Assembly (NCBI GenBank): GCA_965246995.1
Contig: OZ252008.1
Span: 3,968,001 to 4,032,000 of the forward strand
Origin: VXRJ01 sp965246995
Lineage (GTDB): Bacteria; Acidobacteriota; Vicinamibacteria; Vicinamibacterales; UBA8438
Reading direction: 5' to 3'
DNA: 64,000 nucleotides
Positions 56,128 through 64,000 of this stretch are shown piece by piece (the first letter of the stretch is position 1; each line of letters opens with the position of its first letter). Below the pieces are notes generated by a model. That model worked only from the letters and a program-made list of their open reading frames with translations, did no database searches and was not told the origin of the DNA. Both the position numbers and the translations under genes were made by a program.

Positions 56128-57627
56128 ATGCCAGTGCCCGCACCCGCCACGTCCGCTGCCTCCGCCGACGCCCCCGCCGACGCGGCCGCCGCCGCGCCCA
56201 TCGCGACGCCGACTGCCGCCGGCAGCGCGATCAGCCGCTTCGCCGCGTTTACCGCCACCGCCGACCCGCCGCCCGCAGCGCGCACCGCGGCGCGCAACGC
56301 GGTGCAGGACACGGTGGGGGTCGCCCTCGCCGGGTCCGTCGAGCCGTCGGCCCGCATCGCGCAGCGGGTGGCGCGGGTTGATGGGGGCGGCGCCGGACCG
56401 TCGTTCATCCTCGGGAGCACCGATACCGCCGGTCCCGCCTGGGCCGCGCTCGTCAACGGCACCGCGGCGCACGCCCTGGACTTCGACGACATGTGCTGGG
56501 TGACGATGGGGCATCCGAGCACGCCGCTGGTCGCCGCCGGGCTCGCCGCGGCCGAGGCGGAGAACGCGCCGGGTCGGACACTGCTCGACGCCTACGTCGT
56601 CGGCTTCGAGGTGGGGGCGGTGCTCGGCCGCGTGATGAACCCGACCCACTACAAGCAGGGGTGGCACTGCACCGCGACGATCGGGACGATTGGAGCTGCC
56701 GCCGCCGCCGCACGCGTCTACGGGCTGGACGCCGAAGCTACGGGCCGCGCCCTGGCGATTGCCGCCTCCGAGGCGTCAGGCGTCAAGGAGAACTTCGGCA
56801 CCATGGTCAAGCCGTTGCAGGCGGGATTCGCCGCGCGCAACGGCGTGCTGGCGGCGCTCCTGGCGCGCGAGGGGTTCACCGCGTCGGAGCGCGCCATCGA
56901 CGGCCCGCAGGGCTTTCTGGTGGCGATGCAGAGCGCCGGGCGCGACCTGTCCGGCGGCCTCGACCGCCTGGGCCGCGACTGGGAGATCGTCGACGGCGGG
57001 ATCACGGTCAAGCTCTACCCGTCGTGCGCGGCGACGCACCCGACCATCGACACGCTGCTCGACCTCCGGCGCAAGGTGGGATTCGATGCCGCCGCGGTGG
57101 AGGCGGTGGAGATCGACGTCGATCCCGTAGTGCCGACGGTGCTCATCCACGCCCGGCCCTCCACCGGCCTGGAAGGAAAGTTCTCGCTCCACTACTGCGC
57201 CGCCGCGGCGCTCGCGTTCGGACGCGTCGATATCGATACGTTCGAGCCGCCCGCGATGCATTCCCCCGATATCGTGCGGCTCGTGCCGCGGGTGACGATG
57301 CGGGCGGACGAGCGGCTCGGCCAGGACACGCCGGCCCTCACCGAGGCGCGGATCACGCTGCGCCTGTCGGACGGCCGGACGTTCGAACGCGCCGTGCGGG
57401 GCGCCCGCGGCTACCCGGAACGGCCGGCATCGGCAGCGGAGCTCGATGACAAGTTCCGCGCCTGCGCGCAACGCGCCGTTCCGCCCGAGGCGGCCGAAGC
57501 GGCGCTCGCCTGGCTGCACACCCTGGAGACGGCGCCGACCACCCGGTCGCTCGCCTGCCACCTGGCAACGCGGGCCGGCGTGGGCGCGTCGGTCGCCGTG
57601 GACACGGCGGCCGACCATTCCGCCTGA
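56128..57627 (+). CDS. MmgE/PrpD family protein
   Basis: A 499-residue protein with an Ala/Pro-rich N-terminal extension of about 33 residues, then the helical MmgE/PrpD fold: ARNAVQDTVGVALAGSVEPS, NGTAAHALDFDDMCWVTMGH (conserved Asp/His active region), HPSTPLVAAGLAAAEAE, KQGWHCTATIGTIGAAAAAA, ENFGTMVKPLQAGFAARNGV and KLYPSCAATHPTIDTLL. The family contains 2-methylcitrate dehydratase and cis-aconitate decarboxylase (itaconate-forming). Which of these applies cannot be decided by eye. It stands 14 bp after the amidohydrolase and 15 bp before the CitE-like gene. Confidence 0.9.
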   Translation: MPVPAPATSAASADAPADAAAAAPIATPTAAGSAISRFAAFTATADPPPAARTAARNAVQDTVGVALAGSVEPSARIAQRVARVDGGGAGPSFILGSTDTAGPAWAALVNGTAAHALDFDDMCWVTMGHPSTPLVAAGLAAAEAENAPGRTLLDAYVVGFEVGAVLGRVMNPTHYKQGWHCTATIGTIGAAAAAARVYGLDAEATGRALAIAASEASGVKENFGTMVKPLQAGFAARNGVLAALLAREGFTASERAIDGPQGFLVAMQSAGRDLSGGLDRLGRDWEIVDGGITVKLYPSCAATHPTIDTLLDLRRKVGFDAAAVEAVEIDVDPVVPTVLIHARPSTGLEGKFSLHYCAAAALAFGRVDIDTFEPPAMHSPDIVRLVPRVTMRADERLGQDTPALTEARITLRLSDGRTFERAVRGARGYPERPASAAELDDKFRACAQRAVPPEAAEAALAWLHTLETAPTTRSLACHLATRAGVGASVAVDTAADHSA

Positions 57628-57642
57628 GGCAGACGATCGACG

Positions 57643-58491
57643 ATGGCGTCGCCCTTCCGTGTCCGCCGCAGTCTGCTGTTCGTCCCCGCGGTCCGTCCCG
57701 ACCGCTATCCGAAGGCGCTCGCCACCGGCGCCGATGCCGTCTGCATCGACCTGGAGGATGGCGTCTCGTTCGCGGCAAAGGACGAGGCGCGCGAGCAGGC
57801 CATCGCGCTCTTCACCGATCGTGCGCCGGTCCGGGCCGAAGTGAGCCTGCGGATCAACGATCCGACGACCGAGCTTGGAATGCGCGACCTCGACGCGATC
57901 CGCGACGCGGGGATCCGTCCCGACGCGCTGATGGTGCCGAAGTGTGGCGGCGTCGACGCGATCCGCGTGGCGGCGGACGCCCTCGCGCAGACGGCGCCGA
58001 ACCTGCCGATCATCGCGCAGATCGAAACCGCGCAGGGGGTGGCGGCGGCGGAGACGATTGGCGCCGCGACGCCCGACGTTGCGGTGCTCTTCTTCGGCGC
58101 CGTCGACTACGCGGCGGACGTCGGCTGCCGGATCGAGTGGGATGCAATCCTGTACGCCCGCTCGCGTGTCGTCGCCGCCGCGGCGATTGCCGGCGTCACC
58201 GCGCTCGACACGCCGTTCATGGATGTGCCCGCGCTCGCCACGCTGGCCGACGAAAGCCGGCGCACCCGCCGGCTCGGCTTCACGGGCAAGGCCGCCATCC
58301 ACCCGACGCAGGTAGCCGTCATCCAGGCGGCCTACTCGCCGGGCACCGACGAAGTGGCGTGGGCGCGCCGCATCGTGGCCGCCTACGAAAGCCAGTCCGG
58401 CGGTGTCCTGCTGGTGGACGGCAAGCTCATCGAGCGCCCCGTCATCACCGCGGCTCAGCGAACCCTCGCCATCGCCGACGCCGTCGGTTAG
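57643..58491 (+). CDS. CitE-like HpcH/HpaI aldolase/lyase (CoA-ester lyase)
   Basis: A 282-residue TIM-barrel lyase. RRSLLFVPAVRPDRYPKAL is the family start; AVCIDLEDGVSFAAKDEAR holds the first acidic ligand, PIIAQIETAQGVAAAETI the metal-binding Glu, and FFGAVDYAADVGC with FTGKAAIHPTQVAVIQ complete the CoA-ester binding side. Members cleave malyl-, methylmalyl- or citramalyl-CoA. As the last gene of the CoA-transferase/MaoC/PrpD set it would cleave citramalyl-CoA to acetyl-CoA and pyruvate; that assignment is inferred from context. Confidence 0.92.
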   Translation: MASPFRVRRSLLFVPAVRPDRYPKALATGADAVCIDLEDGVSFAAKDEAREQAIALFTDRAPVRAEVSLRINDPTTELGMRDLDAIRDAGIRPDALMVPKCGGVDAIRVAADALAQTAPNLPIIAQIETAQGVAAAETIGAATPDVAVLFFGAVDYAADVGCRIEWDAILYARSRVVAAAAIAGVTALDTPFMDVPALATLADESRRTRRLGFTGKAAIHPTQVAVIQAAYSPGTDEVAWARRIVAAYESQSGGVLLVDGKLIERPVITAAQRTLAIADAVG

Positions 58492-59543
58492 TTGCGGGCG
58501 ACGAGTCCACGCGACGATCGCCACGCCGCCGTGACCGCCTCGATACGCTTGCGGACATCAGCGGCGACTTCAAGCACCTCCGTCGATGCACGAACCGGCT
58601 CGCCAGCCAATTGGCGAAGGGCGACGACGAGCGGCGCCAATGCGTCGGCTGTCTTCCTGTCCGCCGACAGGATCTCGACGACGTCACGCGCCGCCGCCCC
58701 GGCGGCGATCAGGGTGGGCACACGCAACCGCGTTTCACGCAGCATCCGTGCGTCATCGACGACGAACCTGGCGCACACCGACCGGAAAACACTCAGGGCA
58801 GCCTGGTGTTCTTCTTGAACGAGTAGCGCGTGCGCTCTCATCCACTTTGCCTGCCACAATTCGAATGCGACGGGCGCGCCGTCCGTGAACGCACCGCACC
58901 GACGTTCAAGTTCATCGCTGGTACGCAGGGCTTCTTCCGCGCGGCCGATCTTGATTTGTCGATAGCCCTTGTTGACCAGCGCCCGGGCAACCTCAAGCTG
59001 AAGGTCTGGCGCGGCGCTGTTCTCCAAGCGCACCCTCCCCGGCTCGCTCACAGCCAGCGTCGCCAGTTCATCGTCGCTGTAAAACGCCGTCATGAATGGG
59101 ATCAGGTGGTGGACGATCGCGGCATCGCCGCGTTCGCGTCGTAGCTTGTAATAGATGCTGTAGAGTCGCTCCGCCGCCGCGTACCGTCGTTTCTTGCCCG
59201 TCCCGTCCACGAGCACGGCGCCCCGGTCGACCAGCCTCCCGAGTAGCGCCGATACAGAGCGAACGTCCATGCGGGCCCGCGCCGCGATCTCGCCGGTGCT
59301 CGACGGTTGCCAGAGGTCGATCGCCGCGAGATAGACGCGGCGCTCGGTCTTGGCGAGGACATCCAGGTGGCCGCGGAAGTACTCGGTGTGGTTGTCGATC
59401 AGCGTCACCAGATCTTCCAGGAGCTGTCGCAGCGACCGGTGGCGCGCGAACTCAGCGACGATAACCAGCAGGCGCGGACTGCCACCGGTCAGGATCCGGA
59501 GTGGCTCGATCTCGCGCCCCTTTCCGGCGTCGCCACTGACCAT
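58488..59543 (-). pseudogene. 5'-truncated ATPase with winged helix (STAND/ORC-like)
   Basis: The 351-residue frame begins in the middle of a known architecture: after the ATPase core of this family comes REIEPLRILTGGSPRLLVIV, the lid, then the wHTH QPSSTGEIAARARMDVRSVS and ALLGRLVDRGAVLV, and TPR-like helices. In the same frame the coding sense continues upstream (RPFRIVDLEPLNTDECRRLW), but no P-loop exists before a TAA near 59700. The nucleotide-binding domain is gone, so I take it as a remnant of a larger regulator or defence ATPase. It ends convergently on the CitE-like gene. Confidence 0.75.
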
Positions 59544-59702
59544 GTGCCAGAGACGCCGGCATTCGTCGGTATTCAGCGGCTCCAGATCGACGATGCGGAA
59601 CGGTCGAGTGACCTTCGACCTCCTTTGAGGTTGAGCAAAGGGCCTGAGCGGCAGAAGGTACTTGACGCCAACCAGACCGGCGCGCCGAGGGAGGCGCCGC
59701 GT

Positions 59703-61229
59703 TTAAGCGGCGGAGATGGCGGACGCCCCGGCCAGCCCGGCGACGCGCTCCTTGCGCATCCCCTCCAGCCGGTCGCGGGCCATCAGGTTCTGGATCAGCG
59801 GCAGGTAGAACGCGCCGTCCCCGAGGATCCGGACCTGCTGACCCTCGACCTTCACCCACTCGAGGTCGGTCAGCACGCTCCAGATCGTGCGGTGATCGGC
59901 CACCACGTCGCGACCGGTCAGCGACCGGAAGCGCCCACCGTCGACCGTGAGTCCCTGCATCTCCTGGAAGAGCAGGTGCAGGTGCAGGTCCTCCGGCGTG
60001 TAGTTGAAGCCGCGCATCACCGGAAACCGCCCGGCATCGAGGTCGCGGAAATAGTCGTCCACCCGGACGTGGTTCAAGTACGCCCAGCCAGGTGAATCCG
60101 GCGTGCCGAAGAAGAACGAGATGCCGGCAAAGCCCCAGCCCCAGGCGTCATAGCCGACCAGTTCCTCGTGGCGGTCTCTTGCCGCGGAACCGTGCCCGTT
60201 GCCGAGTCCGTGCCCGTTACCGTTGCCGAGGCGGTCGCGGTTACCGATGCCGTTCCCATTCCCGTTGATCTCGTCCATCCGGAAGGGCTGGCGGAACAGC
60301 TCCTCGTAGAGGTACGTGCTCGGGACCGGCCCGGCGCGCTCGAAGTCATACGGTGTGGTCTGGCGGAAGCCTTCCGACACCAGGTAGTCTCGCCCGATCC
60401 GGTACATCTCGAGATTCTGTTCGGTCGTCGGCAACTCGTTGCGCCGGTTGCGCGAGAAGTCGGTCCGGCCGGCGACGTTCAGTTCGTAGTTGGTGATGTG
60501 CGTGATGCCGGTCTCGATCAGCGCGCGCAGGTCGTTCAGCATGTGGTCGATCGTCTGGTTCGGCCAGCCGAAGATCATGTCGACGCTGATCGGCAACCCC
60601 AGTTCACGGCAGTCATCGATCGTCTCGAATACCTGCGCCGCCGTCTGCCGGCGTCCGCTCGCCTTGATCAGCTCGTCGTCGAGCTGCTGCACGCCCATGC
60701 TGATCCGGTTGATGCCGGCCGCCTGCATCGCCTCCAGCTTCTCGCGACTGAAGGTCTGCGGAATCCCCTCGAGCGTCACCTCGATGTTGCGCGGGATATC
60801 GAACACCTCGCGGACGATCCCCATCAACGGGGCGTACTGATCGGCCCGGTAAAGATTGGACGTCCCGCCGCCGAAGTAGATGCTGGCGAGCTCCGCGCCC
60901 CCGAGGTACGGCCGGAACAGTTCGCCTTCGCGGCGCAGGTACCGGAGGTACATGTCGAGCTGCTGCCGGTTGCGGTAAATCTCGCTCGGGAAGAGGCAGA
61001 AGCCGCAGCGATCCGGCTGCGTCGGCAGGCAGTACGGCGTGCCGACGTAGAGGTTGATCCGCTTCCGCATCGCGTCCGATGCCGCGCTCCGATTCGCCAT
61101 CACGTCGGGAATCGGGACGTCCCGGTCGAGCCAGAAGACGGGGGACGGGTGCCCGTGAAGCACCTTGTTGCTCTGCCGCCGCTGGCGGTGAGCCTCGATC
61201 CAGGCACGGATATCCGGCGCTTCAGGCAT
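59703..61229 (-). CDS. HemN-like radical SAM protein with unusual Cys spacing and Gly-Asn repeat
   Basis: A 508-residue protein with the HemN/HemW layout: NLYVGTPYCLPTQPDRCGFC holds the three Cys of the iron-sulfur cluster, but with spacing CX7CX2C in place of CX3CX2C. LASIYFGGGTSNLY, IEVTLEGIPQTFSREKLEAM, GINRISMGVQQLDDELIKAS and VDMIFGWPNQTIDHMLNDL are the family blocks for SAM and strand order. After about residue 320 a Gly/Asn/His repeat tract is inserted, then a HemN-type C-terminal domain. It is probably a heme-related or other radical-SAM enzyme; the substrate is unknown. Confidence 0.85.
   Translation of the reverse strand: MPEAPDIRAWIEAHRQRRQSNKVLHGHPSPVFWLDRDVPIPDVMANRSAASDAMRKRINLYVGTPYCLPTQPDRCGFCLFPSEIYRNRQQLDMYLRYLRREGELFRPYLGGAELASIYFGGGTSNLYRADQYAPLMGIVREVFDIPRNIEVTLEGIPQTFSREKLEAMQAAGINRISMGVQQLDDELIKASGRRQTAAQVFETIDDCRELGLPISVDMIFGWPNQTIDHMLNDLRALIETGITHITNYELNVAGRTDFSRNRRNELPTTEQNLEMYRIGRDYLVSEGFRQTTPYDFERAGPVPSTYLYEELFRQPFRMDEINGNGNGIGNRDRLGNGNGHGLGNGHGSAARDRHEELVGYDAWGWGFAGISFFFGTPDSPGWAYLNHVRVDDYFRDLDAGRFPVMRGFNYTPEDLHLHLLFQEMQGLTVDGGRFRSLTGRDVVADHRTIWSVLTDLEWVKVEGQQVRILGDGAFYLPLIQNLMARDRLEGMRKERVAGLAGASAISAA
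60187..60275 (-). repeat. Gly-Asn(-His) tandem codon tract inside the radical SAM gene
   Basis: GGTAACGGC/GGCAACGG-type units repeat about ten times and encode NGNGNGIGNRDRLGNGNGHG and LGNGHG. The tract is low in complexity and absent from the family core, so it is likely a slippage-prone loop. Confidence 0.75.
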
Positions 61230-61355
61230 ATCGATGGCTACTACGATCCGGCACCTGATCCGGTTGTACCGGCGCTGCTACACGACTACACGGCGGGGTG
61301 GTTACGCAACCCTGATTGTCCGTTTTAGACGCTCGGGCTGTCAAGGCAAGGACGT

Positions 61356-64000
61356 CTATCGCACGTGCGCGAGCACGCCGTGGCGCCAGTTGAATTCGAC
61401 GCGGTCCGGCTCGGCCGGCAGCGGGATTTCGACCGTCACTTCCGGCTGGTCGATCCAGATCCGCCGGAGCATTGGCGGCCGGTCGTCGAACGTCACGCGG
61501 ATCGGGACCGGCATCCGGAATCCCGCCGGCACCTCGTCCTGGCGGATCGTCCCGCGGAGGACGAACGGCGCCTCGCGCAGGGCGGCGTCCTGGAGCTCGC
61601 GCGCGGCGCCGGCCGCCCCGGTGGGGCGGGCATCCACCACGTCGAGGTCCGGCCGGTAGACGGGAACGTCCACGCCGTACACCCATTGATCGAAGAACCA
61701 GTCCATCGGCTCGCCGAACGCCTCGGTCACCGCCTCCTCGAACAACCGCGTGTTCGCGACGCCGCCGACGTGATCGCCCATGAATCGCCGCATCAGCGCG
61801 CGGAACCGCTCGTCGTCCCCCGTCTCGAGATCGAGCAGCAGCATCCTCAGCATGTGCAGGATGAACGCCCCCTTCTCGTAGGCGATCAGCCGGTAGTCGA
61901 ACGGCGTATCAGTGGTCCGGAGGCGGAAGCCGGCCACCACCGGTCCCGTCTCGTTGCCGTCGCTTTTCCGGATTACGGCGGGCCGGAAGCCGTACCGCTT
62001 GAGGCCCATCCCCTGGCCGATACTCGGCTCGCCGAGAACGTCGAGGCGCCACGCGTCGAGCATGTCGGAGAACTGCTCCTCTTCGTCGAGTCCGTCGAGC
62101 ACATATAGCGCGGCTGCGTAGTGGGCGAACCCTTCCGAGATCCACTGATCGCGGTAGCCCTCCCAGTCGACCCCCGCGCCCCACCACTGGTGCGCCACCT
62201 CGTGCGCGCGAAACAGCTCCGACTCGCCGGTGTGCAGGTGCCCGAACGCCTGGAACGAGAGTAGCACCAGGCCGGGGAAGGCCTGTCCGCCGTACTCGCG
62301 GGTCTCGCTGATCAACAGCGATTCGAACGGGTAGGGGCCGAAGTAGTCGTTGTAGGTCCGGAAGGATCCGATCAGGTCGTCGATCGTCTTCTCCCGGCTG
62401 CCCGGCGCGAAGCCGAGGTGGTGCCGGTCGGCATAGACCGAAATCGGCGGCAGGTCGAGGCCCTCCGACGCCAGCGCGTCTACCGGCACCTCGTCGACAT
62501 CGAACCGCCCCATGTGGAACGACATCGTGTTGCGGACCGGTTGCGCGGTGACCCACCGCATGATCCGCGTGCCGTCCTCCACCCGCTCGTCCGCGAGGAG
62601 GCCGCCGCTCGCGACCCGGTAGCGCTCCGGCGTGCGGAACGTCAGGTTGAAACGGCGCCGCCGGTTGTCGGGATGCCGGGGTATCCAGTAGATGGTGTCC
62701 TTCAGCACGTAGCCCATCAAGTCGCGCAGCCGCTCGATCAGTTCCCCCTCGTAGGCGATCTCGAGGATGAAGCGCTCGCCGGCGGCGACGGGGCGGGGCA
62801 GCAGCATGACGAGCCGCGGCTCGTAGAGGTCATCGTCCATCCGCCGGTCGTGCTTTTCCTGCACGAAGTGGATGGGTTCGCCGATCAGCGGCGCCGGGGT
62901 GTCAGGCTCGGGTGGATCCTCGCCGCCCACCGTGGCGGCGGGTGGGTCGAGCAGCGCCACCGCCTGCACGTCGTCGACGGTGTCCGGCAGCGTGGTCCGC
63001 CAGCGGACATCGGTCACTTCGGCAGTCGGCGAGATCAGCACGCGGAGCGACGCCAGATCGACCAGCGGTTCCACCACCAGCGCGACGCTCGCCGCGACGT
63101 CGCCGTTCCCTTCGATCGCCAGGTCGACATCGGCCCGTGACACCGTCACGCGGGGGCGCCATGGCTCGTCGTCCGGCGCCAGCAGGCGGGGCAACAGCCC
63201 GTAATCGGCGGCCGTCCAATCGTCATCGTCGTCCCGATCCGCGTCCGGATCGACAGGGCCGTCCACCTCCGGGTCGCGCGGGAAGCGCCCGATTGTCGGC
63301 GCCACGGCCGCCGCGTCGAAGTTGTCGACGGCGTGAGCGCCGAGCCAGACGTCGACCATCCGGTGGCCCCCGTCATAGCGCATGACGCCCACCTCCTCGC
63401 GGTCCCACGGCTCCAGCTCGACGGTGAACCAGTCATGCTCGCGTCCGTCCACCTCGACGAAGACGAACGAGTGGTCCGCGTCCGGCAGCGGCGGTTCGAC
63501 CGACGCGCGCCACAGCGCCGCCGCGATCCGTGCGTCCGGATTGAGCAGCCGGTCTTCGCGCAACTTCTCGCGGCGGTCGTCGAGCAGGTCGGCCGCGCGC
63601 CGGACATCGTTCCCCGGCGCGGCGCTGTCCGCCAGGGCCCGGAGCCGTTCGCCCACGTCGCCGGTGAACCAGGCGACGAAGCGTTCGAACTCCTCCTCGA
63701 TCAGGTCCGCGTCAATCAGCTTCCGGAGTTGGTGCAGCTCGACGCCGTCCGGCGGATAGGCACGGAGCGTCCCCCGCCCGAGGTAGATGGCGACGGTGTC
63801 GCGGCCGGCTATCGGCGGCAGAAGGTAGAGGTCGCCGCCGTCGAAGGTGAACTCGAACCGGTCGATCTGCAGTCGCGCGCCCGCGGGAATCCGTCCAGCC
63901 GGCTCGGGCGCGGCCTCGCGCAACTCGGTATAGACCGCCGGTGGACCGAGGCCGGTGTCGTCGTCGTCGTCCTGCGCCGCGGCGCTGGCGCCGAGCACCA
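61356..64000 (-). CDS. M1 family aminopeptidase-like metallopeptidase, N-terminus beyond the window
   Basis: At least 880 residues; the 5' end runs out of the window, as the first residues (LGASAAAQDDDDD) look like the end of a signal peptide. The zinc motif HEVAHQWWG and the downstream Glu in SEGFAHYAAALYV are at M1 spacing, with YGGQAFPGLVLLSFQAF in place of the GAMEN-type exopeptidase motif. A long N-terminal region (about residues 1-420) of beta-rich character precedes the catalytic part, which is more than in classic M1 enzymes. Likely a periplasmic or secreted peptidase. Confidence 0.9.
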   Translation of the reverse strand, partial: VLGASAAAQDDDDDTGLGPPAVYTELREAAPEPAGRIPAGARLQIDRFEFTFDGGDLYLLPPIAGRDTVAIYLGRGTLRAYPPDGVELHQLRKLIDADLIEEEFERFVAWFTGDVGERLRALADSAAPGNDVRRAADLLDDRREKLREDRLLNPDARIAAALWRASVEPPLPDADHSFVFVEVDGREHDWFTVELEPWDREEVGVMRYDGGHRMVDVWLGAHAVDNFDAAAVAPTIGRFPRDPEVDGPVDPDADRDDDDDWTAADYGLLPRLLAPDDEPWRPRVTVSRADVDLAIEGNGDVAASVALVVEPLVDLASLRVLISPTAEVTDVRWRTTLPDTVDDVQAVALLDPPAATVGGEDPPEPDTPAPLIGEPIHFVQEKHDRRMDDDLYEPRLVMLLPRPVAAGERFILEIAYEGELIERLRDLMGYVLKDTIYWIPRHPDNRRRRFNLTFRTPERYRVASGGLLADERVEDGTRIMRWVTAQPVRNTMSFHMGRFDVDEVPVDALASEGLDLPPISVYADRHHLGFAPGSREKTIDDLIGSFRTYNDYFGPYPFESLLISETREYGGQAFPGLVLLSFQAFGHLHTGESELFRAHEVAHQWWGAGVDWEGYRDQWISEGFAHYAAALYVLDGLDEEEQFSDMLDAWRLDVLGEPSIGQGMGLKRYGFRPAVIRKSDGNETGPVVAGFRLRTTDTPFDYRLIAYEKGAFILHMLRMLLLDLETGDDERFRALMRRFMGDHVGGVANTRLFEEAVTEAFGEPMDWFFDQWVYGVDVPVYRPDLDVVDARPTGAAGAARELQDAALREAPFVLRGTIRQDEVPAGFRMPVPIRVTFDDRPPMLRRIWIDQPEVTVEIPLPAEPDRVEFNWRHGVLAHVR

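Overview
This 64 kb window is high-GC bacterial chromosome. It is rich in exported beta-propeller proteins, PQQ enzymes, a TonB receptor with a carboxypeptidase-like N-terminus, VWFA-related and BON proteins, and secreted cytochrome c / copper-monooxygenase-like proteins. That mix, and the ECF-like sigma factor style, fit an environmental member of Acidobacteriota (Vicinamibacteria-like); this is inference from gene content, not a phylogeny.

Layout. 1-5000: the 3' end of a tRNA-Ser(GGA), then a patchwork consistent with a decayed mobile or genomic-island segment: a sigma factor whose 3' end is lost at a junction, a two-gene nucleotidyltransferase toxin-antitoxin candidate, a stray IS end, a MITE, a complete IS1380-family element with CTAG target duplication, and a primase-like remnant. 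5000-9800 (minus strand): secreted lactonase-type propeller, a PQQ alcohol dehydrogenase with a lanthanide-type Asp pair, and a BCCT transporter. 9800-16650: SYLF lipid-binding protein, an HD-type protein whose Tat leader is cut by a stop codon, then the core block SRP RNA - dnaX - ybaB (frameshifted) - recR, a flippase-like/DUF2064 fusion, a DUF4203-type membrane protein and tRNA-Asn. 16660-25550: glycosyltransferase/TPR protein, VWA and BON proteins, TonB receptor, LVIVD-repeat and PQQ-like propellers. 25660-33530: three cytochrome c-PHM-like proteins, each next to a member of a small secreted family that I do not recognise (called YEGW here), followed by an FG-GAP lipoprotein. 33600-43550: FMN reductase, acyl-CoA dehydrogenase, bactofilin-like membrane protein, NHL propeller, YjbQ, an M16 peptidase pair, an ABHD18-like hydrolase and a rhodanese. 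43550-48880 (minus): amidase, FAD oxidoreductase, SRPBCC protein, NamZ-like muramidase, Dam-like methylase. 48970-50620 (minus): a coupled ATPase + TOPRIM-like pair resembling two-gene defence systems. 50740-58490 (plus): acyl-CoA dehydrogenase, class III CoA-transferase, MaoC hydratase, amidohydrolase, MmgE/PrpD and CitE-like lyase, a set that matches a C5-dicarboxylate (itaconate/mesaconate/citramalate) route. 58490-64000 (minus): 5'-truncated ATPase, HemN-like radical SAM protein, M1 peptidase running off the end.

The most unusual signal is a MITE family: 162 bp plus a CTAG duplication, with inverted ends beginning GAGCCCGTGGTGAAACCCC. Three full copies and one partial copy lie exactly at the signal-peptide-coding 5' ends of exported protein genes; another copy sits beside the IS. 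In two cases removing the element and one CTAG rebuilds a clean signal peptide in frame (Leu-Ala or Leu-Gly written CTA-Gxx). In one gene the insertion is read through as a 54-residue in-frame insert. CTAG is also the target duplication of the resident IS1380-family element, so that transposase is a candidate mobiliser.

Several genes carry single lesions (stop in a Tat leader, -1 in ybaB, +1 in an NYN gene). These may be real decay or assembly errors; raw reads would tell.
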